Source: Candidatus Sumerlaeota bacterium (lineage in GTDB: Bacteria; Sumerlaeota; Sumerlaeia; Sumerlaeales; Sumerlaeaceae). Taken from it: a stretch of 64,000 bases of DNA. The stretch's first letter is position 1. The number at the start of each line of letters is the position of its first letter. The translations under genes and the position numbers were made by a program. Positions 1 to 9,176 of this stretch are shown here, piece by piece. The notes under the pieces were generated by a model. It saw only the letters and a program-made list of their open reading frames with translations. It had not been told where the DNA came from and searched no databases. The stretch spans positions 1-64,000 of the forward strand of contig JAAZBM010000011.1 in assembly GCA_012513815.1 (NCBI GenBank). Reading direction: 5' to 3'.

Positions 1-1267
<1,267 letters not shown>

Positions 1268-1558
1268 CTACAGCATAAGCAGCCCCTCGGCGTCATATGT
1301 TTTCTTTGCCCCATAGTGTTCGATTTTGGTATGATAGTTGTTGCCAAGATAATAGAAGCGCAAGCTATCCTTATCGTGGTCTATCAGTTTTAGCAGTTCG
1401 TTCTTAACTTTGACGCTTGTTGCCGCATCAAGATTGCATTCAAATACCGAATTCTGCACTCGTTGTCCATAATCAACACATTGCTTGGCAATCTTCCGCA
1501 ATCGTTTGCGCCCATCGGTCGTCTCTGTATTAACGTCGTATGTTATCAGTATCAGCAT
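1268..1558 (-). CDS. cas2: CRISPR-associated endonuclease Cas2 (type I-C)
   Basis: The 96-residue product has the usual Cas2 length and opens with the beta strand MLILITYDVNT, whose Asp is the conserved metal-site residue. The middle shows GQRVQNSVFECNL, the typical Cas2 second half of the ferredoxin-like fold. Cas2 dimerises and bridges two Cas1 dimers in the complex that inserts new spacers next to the leader. It is the last gene of the cas operon, starting 16 bp after cas1, and is followed directly by the leader and array. Length and motifs leave little doubt. Confidence 0.96.
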   Translation of the reverse strand: MLILITYDVNTETTDGRKRLRKIAKQCVDYGQRVQNSVFECNLDAATSVKVKNELLKLIDHDKDSLRFYYLGNNYHTKIEHYGAKKTYDAEGLLML

Positions 1559-1574
1559 CTTTTGCTCCTCACTT

Positions 1575-2606
1575 TTACTTCCACATGAATGGCGGATAAG
1601 CGTCCAAATCGCCGCGTATGCAACGGGCTAAAAGCAACGCCTGCACATAGGGAACCAGACCCCATGGTATTTTCTCTTTCAGAAATGGATGTTCTATTAC
1701 ATCGCGTTTTTTATCCTGCCATGCGGATATTGCCGCCTTGCGCCCATCCTCCGTCAACATAACAGCACCGCTCTCCTGCTCATCAAAGTGCTCGGGCGTC
1801 AACACGCGATTGTTTATCATTGTAATTGTAAAGCGATCCACCAGAATACTGCGCAACTCTTCCATCAAATCAAGCGCCAATGACGCACGGCCAGGTTTAT
1901 CCGTATGCATAAACCCAACATAAGGGTCCAGTCCGACACTTTCGAGAGCTGACGCGCAATCGTTACTCAATACGGTATAGAAGAATGACAGTATCGCGTT
2001 CACATTGTCAAGGGGAGGACGCCGTGTTCGAGCCGTGAAATAGAAACTCTCTTTGTCTCGCAATATCAACTCATCAAGAACACCAAAGTAGCGCAGGGCG
2101 CATTCGCCCTCTAAACCACGCAATGTATCGTGATTGTCTGCCGCGTCTATCATCGGAAGATGATTGTAGAGTAGTCCCGAAGCTCCCTTGAGCCGCTCAA
2201 CATCCACACGCATAGGATGATCCCGTGTCGCTCGTTCAAGCACCCATCGACAGTTGTAAACCTTCCCAAGAATAAAACTCTTCGCGATGGGAAGCGAAAG
2301 CGCAACGTCCTCCGAAATACGATACTGCGCCTTTCGCAGCAAAACATTCCCGACTGTTGCACCTGCGACACGGGCAAGAAAACGCCCCGTAGGACGCATG
2401 AAAGACAACATCACATTACGCTGAGCGCAAGCCCCCATCAGCGCCGGACTGGCACCCTTATAAGTAAAACACAGTATCCCTTCCAGAGAGTGTAACGGGA
2501 AACGACCCAAGGTCTTTTCCTCACGCAGCACGACAACATTCTCACCCTCAAGCGTCAAATAGCAATCCTCAGTCGTGACAAAAAGTGTATTCAACAGATG
2601 CCTCAT
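1575..2606 (-). CDS. cas1: CRISPR-associated integrase Cas1 (type I-C)
   Basis: This 343-residue Cas1 carries the catalytic signature in the C-terminal helical domain: a Glu in LEGECALRYFG (about residue 160), then GFMHTDKPGRASLALDLMEE, which supplies the conserved His and Asp. The N-terminal 80 residues form the beta-rich domain (TTEDCYLTLEGENVVV). It integrates prespacers at the leader-repeat junction together with Cas2. The start ATG overlaps the cas4 stop (ATGA), which implies translational coupling, and Cas4 and Cas1 are known to act together in choosing prespacers in I-C systems. Confidence 0.97.
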   Translation of the reverse strand: MRHLLNTLFVTTEDCYLTLEGENVVVLREEKTLGRFPLHSLEGILCFTYKGASPALMGACAQRNVMLSFMRPTGRFLARVAGATVGNVLLRKAQYRISEDVALSLPIAKSFILGKVYNCRWVLERATRDHPMRVDVERLKGASGLLYNHLPMIDAADNHDTLRGLEGECALRYFGVLDELILRDKESFYFTARTRRPPLDNVNAILSFFYTVLSNDCASALESVGLDPYVGFMHTDKPGRASLALDLMEELRSILVDRFTITMINNRVLTPEHFDEQESGAVMLTEDGRKAAISAWQDKKRDVIEHPFLKEKIPWGLVPYVQALLLARCIRGDLDAYPPFMWK

Positions 2607-3271
2607 AGATCCGACCCCTCATGCAAATGTTCACTAATATACTTTCTCGCCGACAAATTGCGACACAACTTAGGGACACAAAGCTCCTCAAGAGAACACG
2701 CGCGGCACGACTGCGATGGCTTAACCTTTGGCGTCCTCCCTCGTGAATACAAATCATGCATCTCCTGAAACATTTTCACAACCTCCGCCCGTAACTCCAT
2801 ACTCAGCGGCACAACCTCACGCCGATGCGTCTCCCCATAAAACAAAGCACCCTCGGAGATATTACAGCACAACATCTCTTCCAAACACATCGCCTGCGCG
2901 CACATCTGAAGGCGGTCAGCCGACTCCACCTTCGGCCGACCGCGTTTATACTCAATAGGATACGGCATCCATAACCCATCGACGCCGTGTAACGAAACAC
3001 CAGCCGGGTGACAATGGAACTCAACTGCGTCACACTGTCCCACTGTCCCCAGCTGGTGCGAGACCACACGCAAACCGCGCACAATCAATACATCACCGCG
3101 CCTCTCTCGTATCTGCTCATTATGCACCCTCTCATGCAACACATTACCCATCATCGTCCGTCCATTCTCAAGCCACTGTTTCTCAATATGAATCAGTGCC
3201 CATTGCCGCCGGCAAAAGACATAATGTTGGATTCCACTCAACTGCAAGTAGTTATCTGTATCAGTAGACAT
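2603..3271 (-). CDS. cas4: CRISPR-associated exonuclease Cas4
   Basis: A RecB-like Cas4 nuclease of about 222 residues. One Fe-S cysteine is near the N terminus (YVFCRRQW) and three more are near the C terminus (SCRACSLEELCVPKLC). The nuclease core shows YPIEYKRGRP, the conserved Glu-x-Lys motif. Cas4 trims prespacers and checks the PAM before Cas1-Cas2 integration. A GTG lies three codons further upstream in the same frame; I chose the ATG at 3271 because neither has a clear ribosome site. It follows cas7c by 34 bp and overlaps cas1 by 4 bp. Confidence 0.95.
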   Translation of the reverse strand: MSTDTDNYLQLSGIQHYVFCRRQWALIHIEKQWLENGRTMMGNVLHERVHNEQIRERRGDVLIVRGLRVVSHQLGTVGQCDAVEFHCHPAGVSLHGVDGLWMPYPIEYKRGRPKVESADRLQMCAQAMCLEEMLCCNISEGALFYGETHRREVVPLSMELRAEVVKMFQEMHDLYSRGRTPKVKPSQSCRACSLEELCVPKLCRNLSARKYISEHLHEGSDL

Positions 3272-3305
3272 GATTGGCACACGAATCAGAAACGAGATAG
3301 AGCTG

Positions 3306-4220
3306 CTATACTTCTTCGATTGTTACGCCAGCCGGAAGCTTACTTTTCTCAGGCTTCTCGACGACATAGTCTTCATAGGAACGAGGAACATCAACGCCAT
3401 CTTTTAGCTTGACCGAAACACTGTCAAATAATTTGTACGCCGGCGCGTTACCAAATTCACTGTCATGTTTGAAGACAATCAGTTCTCGCACAGACATCTT
3501 GCCACGCGCGGCAGAATGGTCATGCTCAAACATATTTCTAATTGCCTCCCAAAGAATTTTAAGATCATCCTCTGAGAATCCTGTTACTTTCTTTGCAAGA
3601 TTTGCGGAGATAAAACCCTCTACACGATAGAGAGCATAGGGAACGATAAACTTTCTGCCCATTTCTGTGGTCTTCTCACTTGCATCTTTCTCCGTTGTGA
3701 TAGCTACACGAGTAATTGTTACCTCTTGCGGTACAATCGGATTGATGCTTCGCGCAAACCCCAATTGAACCGGACCACGCACCTGACCACAACTCAGCGA
3801 AGCTTTGACAAAAGTCGTCATAACTGCGCCAAATGTTCTGATGTCAAAAAAGGTCGAACACATGTAGTCTTTAATTTTCAAATCATAGTCCGAATCCTCT
3901 TTCTTGGCATCCTTAACTATCTTATCAAGATCCTTCGCCCCCTCCGGGATTTTTGTTCCAACAAAATCGAAAGCTCTGTTGTCACTCCTGTTTAGTGGCA
4001 CACTGTTCTTGATGTAAATCTCGAACCCTTTTTCCCCATCATGAACAGTCTCAACATAGTTGCGGATTTTCCGTTTGAGGCAAACATCTGTGATGATACC
4101 ATATCCTGTTTCGGGGTCGACACGAGGCATATTCCCGGCATCGGGATCTCCGTTAGGATTGCCGTTTTCAACATCAAAGAGTACGACGAACTCATAGCGA
4201 TTTTTGATAACTTCTGTCAT
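3306..4220 (-). CDS. cas7c: Cascade backbone protein Cas7 (Csd2), type I-C
   Basis: The 304-residue product opens RYEFVVLFDVENGNPNGDPD, the hallmark of Csd2/Csh2-type Cas7 proteins. It continues with the RRM-like fold and GKMSVRELIVFKHDSEFGN near residue 245. Several copies coat the crRNA and form the helical backbone of the I-C Cascade. An in-frame start 22 codons upstream lies inside cas8c; I chose ATG 4218-4220 because CAGGAG sits correctly before it and the protein then begins where the family does. Only one base separates it from the cas8c stop, so translation is probably coupled. Confidence 0.96.
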   Translation of the reverse strand: MTEVIKNRYEFVVLFDVENGNPNGDPDAGNMPRVDPETGYGIITDVCLKRKIRNYVETVHDGEKGFEIYIKNSVPLNRSDNRAFDFVGTKIPEGAKDLDKIVKDAKKEDSDYDLKIKDYMCSTFFDIRTFGAVMTTFVKASLSCGQVRGPVQLGFARSINPIVPQEVTITRVAITTEKDASEKTTEMGRKFIVPYALYRVEGFISANLAKKVTGFSEDDLKILWEAIRNMFEHDHSAARGKMSVRELIVFKHDSEFGNAPAYKLFDSVSVKLKDGVDVPRSYEDYVVEKPEKSKLPAGVTIEEV

Positions 4221-4221
4221 A

Positions 4222-5988
4222 TTACTGATTCTCCTGTTTTTTAGATTCATATCTTTTTTGAGTTTGATGATAATAGCCCAAGACAAAGGTGCCTTGTTCT
4301 TCGAGTGTCAGGCGCTTAGGAAACTTTTCACTACTAAATTTATCCATTAATGTCCCGACTTGTTTTTTTAAGTTAATTGATGCCCCTTTTTCCATTTTGC
4401 GCAAATGGGAATTGCTAAGCTTTAGTAGCAATGGAAAAACAACGGACGGTGTTGCGCAAGCCGAATTGAAATAACGGTCTTTGATTGTTGCGTTAATCCC
4501 AGGGTTGGCTTTCTCTTGTATGTTTTCGAGCACTGAAAACAGCCTGCCCAAAACATAGGGAATGTATGTACTTTCTTCATTTAGCGACACTGATAGAACC
4601 TCCTTGTCGATTCTTGTATTTGTTAGTTTTAAAAGGTAAGCCTTGATAATGGCCGCTTTTGTTCGATTAATCTTCTTGGCTATTCTCTTACTAGAGCCGC
4701 CTTTGTCATTCTCATCTGAATCTTGCGTAGCTTTTACACGCAACATGATTGATGTGAACAAGGCAACAGGATAAGGGACGCCAATAAGTATTGACCTCAG
4801 CACAGAACCCGCCAATAGTGGGGAGCCTGAGTCATCCTTGCTGTTTGGATTGGTCGTTTCCTTGAGAAGCAAGTACAAGGGCAATTGTTCACGTTTGTCC
4901 AATTTGGATTTGACAATCTCAAGACGATGATAGTGTTCTCGCAAATTACTCAGCATATTGCCAAAGGAATCCCTCAAGAAAAACCGAACGGAAAGGCGAG
5001 AAGCATTTGGTGATATTCCCAAAACATAAAACGGAACATTTAGATCAATGTTTTTTTCATCAATAGGCTCACCCTTGACCAGTTTTTGCATTATCGCGGC
5101 GGCTTTTTCATTGGCATCCTCTGTTGGAGGATCAATCATCATCGAGAACAAATCCCCGTAGTCAGGTTCGGCCGTTTCCGCCCAAAACACAACTGTCGAA
5201 TCGCCAACGAATTTGCGATGAGCATCATCAGCAATCAAATGATTGAGAACTGTTGTGTAGGCAAAAGCAGCATACTCACTGACAGGAGCATTAAATGCCT
5301 GAGCTTTTTTGTTGCCAAATGATTCATACGCTTCCGAATTGAATGAGACCAAAGCCGCGCCGGTTTGTTGCGCATCCTTTACTCTCTTGATAGACGGATG
5401 AATACGAGCAATAGGCAACCTTTCCCCGGTTACCAAACATTGCATGATTGGGGCATCTGATTCTTTGGAGTACTGCGCGTCCCATGCTTGTTTGATGGCA
5501 GAATCTTCATGAGCATAGACACCATTAACAATAAAAACGAAATTGCTTTTCTTGTATTTTTCTGCATCGGGGAATTCTGTAGGAATCTGCCAATTGGTGA
5601 AATACTTGCAAATAGCTCGAGCTACAGGAGAATCAATTTTGCCAAGAAACTCCAAGTGCTTCTCTTTGGATGCTTCAAAACACTGTTTTGTTCGCTCCGG
5701 TTTTCCCTTAAGGCATACTCCAAGAAGGTATTCCGCATTATGATATAGCAATAGTGCCCTAATACCGGAAGTCGCTACTGTAACTTCTGGAACAACAAAC
5801 GTTCTCGGGATATTGACCGCCTTTTTCCCTCGCTGAACAGTTTCTTCCAACGGAAGAATACCACGATATTCGCCGTCTTCTGAAAGCTTAATAGCATAGC
5901 TTGCTTCTACCTTACTCCAACCCGGCTTAGTAATTTCTCCGCGTTCAAGCAGTTTTTCGTAATGCTTAACTAACGATTGCAATATCAT
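4222..5988 (-). CDS. cas8c: Cascade large subunit Cas8c (Csd1), type I-C
   Basis: A 588-residue Csd1/Cas8c protein with the family's N-terminal MILQSLVKHYEKLLERGEI and the expected length for the subtype-defining large subunit. It recognises the PAM and stabilises the R-loop. Genes of this family often hold an internal start that yields a small subunit (Cas11c); I could not identify that start with confidence. A TTG five codons upstream is in frame, but the ATG at 5986-5988 overlaps the cas5c stop as ATGA and follows GAGGTG, so it is preferred. This gene and cas7c are visibly richer in A/T than the genes outside the CRISPR locus. Confidence 0.95.
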   Translation of the reverse strand: MILQSLVKHYEKLLERGEITKPGWSKVEASYAIKLSEDGEYRGILPLEETVQRGKKAVNIPRTFVVPEVTVATSGIRALLLYHNAEYLLGVCLKGKPERTKQCFEASKEKHLEFLGKIDSPVARAICKYFTNWQIPTEFPDAEKYKKSNFVFIVNGVYAHEDSAIKQAWDAQYSKESDAPIMQCLVTGERLPIARIHPSIKRVKDAQQTGAALVSFNSEAYESFGNKKAQAFNAPVSEYAAFAYTTVLNHLIADDAHRKFVGDSTVVFWAETAEPDYGDLFSMMIDPPTEDANEKAAAIMQKLVKGEPIDEKNIDLNVPFYVLGISPNASRLSVRFFLRDSFGNMLSNLREHYHRLEIVKSKLDKREQLPLYLLLKETTNPNSKDDSGSPLLAGSVLRSILIGVPYPVALFTSIMLRVKATQDSDENDKGGSSKRIAKKINRTKAAIIKAYLLKLTNTRIDKEVLSVSLNEESTYIPYVLGRLFSVLENIQEKANPGINATIKDRYFNSACATPSVVFPLLLKLSNSHLRKMEKGASINLKKQVGTLMDKFSSEKFPKRLTLEEQGTFVLGYYHQTQKRYESKKQENQ

Positions 5989-6611
5989 TGATGCACCTCG
6001 CAATCTGTCACATCAAGCACGCCGTTTTTCAATACCGCCCGAAAAAACTTTGGCTGAATGTTCTCCAAATCTGAGTAATCCATATCGTAAAGCATAAAAC
6101 CCAATTCCCTTTCAGAGTCAGGGTATGCTGTTGGGATAGTCTTCTCTTCATAGGGCTGGAAATAGGCAGGAAACTCCCTGCATCCAAAACAAGGATGGTG
6201 ATAACACTGTCCCGATTTCAGTCGTCTGTTGATGATATCCAAAAACTTCCCCTCGTTGTCTGTCGGGGCAGCTTTGGATGTTATTATAAAATGAGCTTCG
6301 ATGACATACCTGACATCAGTCAGTATCATGGACGCTCGTTGTTGTATGTCGTCTGAAGTCACAATGCACGTTTTTTTGGAACTGGCTTTAGATTTGACTT
6401 CATTTCGGCGAACATTGGTGAACTTGATGGGGTTCATAACATGGATTCTGTCAATGACCCAACACATCCCGGGATGCCAATAGATTGCTTCGAGCAGCCC
6501 ACGGGCTGCCGAAGGTGTCATGACATCATAGGACACGCGTTCAACCTTCATTTCGGGACGACTGAATAACGCGCGGTCGCCCCAAACTTCGATTTTTATT
6601 CCATAAGACAA
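5985..6611 (-). CDS. cas5c: crRNA-processing endoribonuclease Cas5c (Cas5d), type I-C
   Basis: The 208-residue product starts SYGIKIEVWGDRALFSRPE and continues VSYDVMTPSAARGLLEAIYW, the conserved Cas5 RAMP core. In I-C systems this protein replaces Cas6: it cuts each repeat at the base of the stem and stays on the 11-nt handle, matching the repeat seen here. The only start giving the full family N terminus is TTG (6609-6611), preceded by GAGGAG at a normal distance. The stop overlaps the cas8c start by 4 bp. Confidence 0.95.
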   Translation of the reverse strand: MSYGIKIEVWGDRALFSRPEMKVERVSYDVMTPSAARGLLEAIYWHPGMCWVIDRIHVMNPIKFTNVRRNEVKSKASSKKTCIVTSDDIQQRASMILTDVRYVIEAHFIITSKAAPTDNEGKFLDIINRRLKSGQCYHHPCFGCREFPAYFQPYEEKTIPTAYPDSERELGFMLYDMDYSDLENIQPKFFRAVLKNGVLDVTDCEVHQ

Positions 6612-6667
6612 AACGAACTTCTCCTCTCTATAATTTGATAGTTACCGATGTAACTTTGAAACTTCAT

Positions 6668-8806
6668 CTAAAGAATAGTGGCTCCTTTCTCCGGTGATAT
6701 AACTAATCCGAATTCGTGTGAGTAGTGGCTATCATCTGATTGCAAAAGCAAAAACAGATTATCTCCAATTTTATCTATCAAGCCCGCTTCGTCCAAGGCA
6801 TGGAGTTGTTGCTCATACACATTCACTGAGGATCTGCCCACGAGACGCATCAATTTGCGTGTGGGATAAAAAGGTCTGCCTTGGGTGGCTTCTCTCAAGC
6901 GTCGACCCAATGGAATAAGAACCTGCACGGTATTATCGCTAATCAAGTGAAACTTATCGGCAATCTTCTCAAACGGAATGCTATTATTTTCTAACTCGTT
7001 CATGATTTTCTTACTATCCAATTGCTCATCGCCCTTGATATAAAACAGGGTTTTGAAATACTCCTTGACGATGTCAATCCTGCCATAATCCGCTTGGTCT
7101 TGATCTCTGATAATGTCTCTTCCAACCGAAATCGATTGTTCGATGGAAACAGGAAACTTATACTCCGTCGCAGGTTCAAAAACATAGACAAAACTACTGT
7201 CTCGGTTTCGCTTCATCTCTCTGTTACAGCGCCCTGCTGACTGAACAATGCTATCCAGTCCGGCTTCCGAACGATAAACGACAGGAAAATCCACATCGAC
7301 TCCGGCTTCAATCAGACTGGTCGAAACAACCTTGCACGGCAATCCCTTTCTCAAACGCTTACGGATTTCCCACAACACCACTTGCCGATGTCTCGCGGTC
7401 ATCAAGGTTGACAAATGAAACCGCTCGCCCGGATTCAACATCTCACAGAGTATTTGCGCCTGCTTGCGCGAATTGACAATACAGAGGACTTGCGAATGCT
7501 CGTTCAGTTTTGCCGCCAAATCCTCGTCACTGATCTTCCCGATATGCCGATAAGTCCCACGCTCGAAGTGCTTGCAGAGTTCCTCCGGATTCGGGCAAAT
7601 CTCCCTAATCTTTTCCGGCGCCTCAAAATACCTGTTCAACGCCGGTTGAGTCGCGCTGCACAAAACCGCGGAGCACCCGTAATTCTTTACAAGTTCGTCA
7701 ATCGCGCTAACACACGGAATAAGATAGGGGAAGGGCAACATCTGAACTTCATCAAAAATGATGACACTATTGACGATATTATGCAACTTCCGACAACGCG
7801 AACTCTTGTTCGCGAATAAAGACTCGAAGAACTGCACATTAGTCGTCACAATCAGAGGAGCATCCCAATTCTCTGTCGCGAAACGCTGGGCATTGAACTC
7901 GTCGTCATCAACGTCAAAGTTCGCGTGATGCTCGATGACATTGTTCGACCCAACAATACCACGAAAAACCTTGGCATTCTGTTCAATGATAGAAGTATAA
8001 GGAATGACGTAGATGACACGTCTCATCCCATGCTTGAGCGCGTGTTTGAGCGCAAAGGCCAGAGACGAAATCGTTTTCCCGCCACCTGTCGGAACCGTCA
8101 GCGAAAACAATCCTCGGTCAGCTTCCGCGGCGGAAATGCAACTCTGCAAAATCTCGTTGCGCTTCTGATTGATTTGCGACTGTTCCACCTTCACTAAGCC
8201 TTCAAGATACGCGTCCAACTTCTTCGCGAGTTGAGCAAGCGAATCGAATCCCCCACGCTCAACCATTCCGTTTTCCATAAACCGTTCAGTGCAAAGGAAG
8301 TCCGCGTCAACCAAACAAGAGTAGAGCATCCTGATAAAGAAGGACATCGTAAACCCTTGTCTGGACTTTCCTTGTCTTGGCTTTAGTGGTGTAATCTTAG
8401 GCACGGAACTTGGACACTTCAGCTCAATCTCAGACTTGTAGGCTTCATAGTTTGGCACCTTTCTCTTAAGACGGCCTTGAAGAGTCGACTCATCGCAGGT
8501 ATCCACACTCGAACCACCATTTGGCAAACCGCCATGGTGTCCGGCAATACAATACTTACAAAGATATAATTTGATTTCCTGTGCTCCCGCAGTGGAATGA
8601 TCAACACTATTGCCGCCGCCCCGAATGCGCTTTTGAAACTCTTGAGAATACTTACCAATGTCATGCGCTAAGCCGAGATACTCGCCCCATTCCCGGACAC
8701 CCAAAACGGACGCAAACTCACCTGCCAAATCTGCGGTTTCCTTTAGATGCTGGCACAAAGGTTCTTCTGCATTATCTGCTTCGCGACGATGGGCAATGTA
8801 CTTCAT
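6668..8806 (-). CDS. cas3: CRISPR effector nuclease-helicase Cas3 (type I-C)
   Basis: The 712-residue protein has an N-terminal HD nuclease domain (GLAHDIGKYSQEF near residue 45, then DHSTAG and AGHHGG) followed by a superfamily 2 helicase. The helicase shows TVPTGGGKT (Walker A, near residue 240), FDEVQ (DEXD box), SATQP (motif III), STSLIEAGVDVDF and QSAGRCNRE (motifs V and VI). It is recruited by the Cascade R-loop, then nicks and degrades the target. It is the first gene of the cas operon, with GGAGAG just before the ATG. All key residues are present, so interference should be functional. Confidence 0.97.
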   Translation of the reverse strand: MKYIAHRREADNAEEPLCQHLKETADLAGEFASVLGVREWGEYLGLAHDIGKYSQEFQKRIRGGGNSVDHSTAGAQEIKLYLCKYCIAGHHGGLPNGGSSVDTCDESTLQGRLKRKVPNYEAYKSEIELKCPSSVPKITPLKPRQGKSRQGFTMSFFIRMLYSCLVDADFLCTERFMENGMVERGGFDSLAQLAKKLDAYLEGLVKVEQSQINQKRNEILQSCISAAEADRGLFSLTVPTGGGKTISSLAFALKHALKHGMRRVIYVIPYTSIIEQNAKVFRGIVGSNNVIEHHANFDVDDDEFNAQRFATENWDAPLIVTTNVQFFESLFANKSSRCRKLHNIVNSVIIFDEVQMLPFPYLIPCVSAIDELVKNYGCSAVLCSATQPALNRYFEAPEKIREICPNPEELCKHFERGTYRHIGKISDEDLAAKLNEHSQVLCIVNSRKQAQILCEMLNPGERFHLSTLMTARHRQVVLWEIRKRLRKGLPCKVVSTSLIEAGVDVDFPVVYRSEAGLDSIVQSAGRCNREMKRNRDSSFVYVFEPATEYKFPVSIEQSISVGRDIIRDQDQADYGRIDIVKEYFKTLFYIKGDEQLDSKKIMNELENNSIPFEKIADKFHLISDNTVQVLIPLGRRLREATQGRPFYPTRKLMRLVGRSSVNVYEQQLHALDEAGLIDKIGDNLFLLLQSDDSHYSHEFGLVISPEKGATIL

Positions 8807-9110
8807 AGAATCTCTCCTTCAAAATGACGGATGACGTTATACCGCTTTTAGTAATTCAATATCACTTGCTCTCAATTTCTGTTAGTGCTTATGAAATCAA
8901 CGATTTCCACTAAAGAACTATCATCACTTAGAAAAACAAATCACAGTAATTTTGTCCCGAATGCAGATTTTCGGACAAGCTTGCTTTTTTATCTTAATCT
9001 GTCCTTTCAACAGCCTGAACAATCTCATTTTTTTAAGAAGTAGCAGCGTATGCTTTGGACTGTCTTCATCCACCGCCGCCGCCCCGTTCACGGCGGGCGA
9101 GCCGCTATTA
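8807..9110. other. Non-coding stretch upstream of the cas operon
   Basis: No convincing gene lies between cas3 and the symporter gene. A plus-strand frame of 98 codons at 8952-9248 has no ribosome site, no recognisable family, and runs into the symporter gene. The part next to cas3 is A/T-rich and on the minus strand contains TATAAC near 8840; I could not find a well-spaced partner -35 box. The promoter and any repressor site for the cas operon should lie here, by position. Confidence 0.5.
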
Positions 9111-9151
9111 TATAAAAAGTGGGTCGGCGATGATGTGTTCAACGCCGACCC
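9111..9151 (-). terminator. Intrinsic terminator of the galM-symporter operon
   Basis: GGGTCGGCG (9121-9129) and CGCCGACCC (9143-9151) form a perfect 9-bp stem with a 13-base loop. On the minus strand the stem is followed by CACTTTTTATATAAT. It starts 25 bp beyond the symporter stop codon. Confidence 0.85.
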
Positions 9152-9176
9152 GAACTCGTTTTGTTTAGGCAGGATT

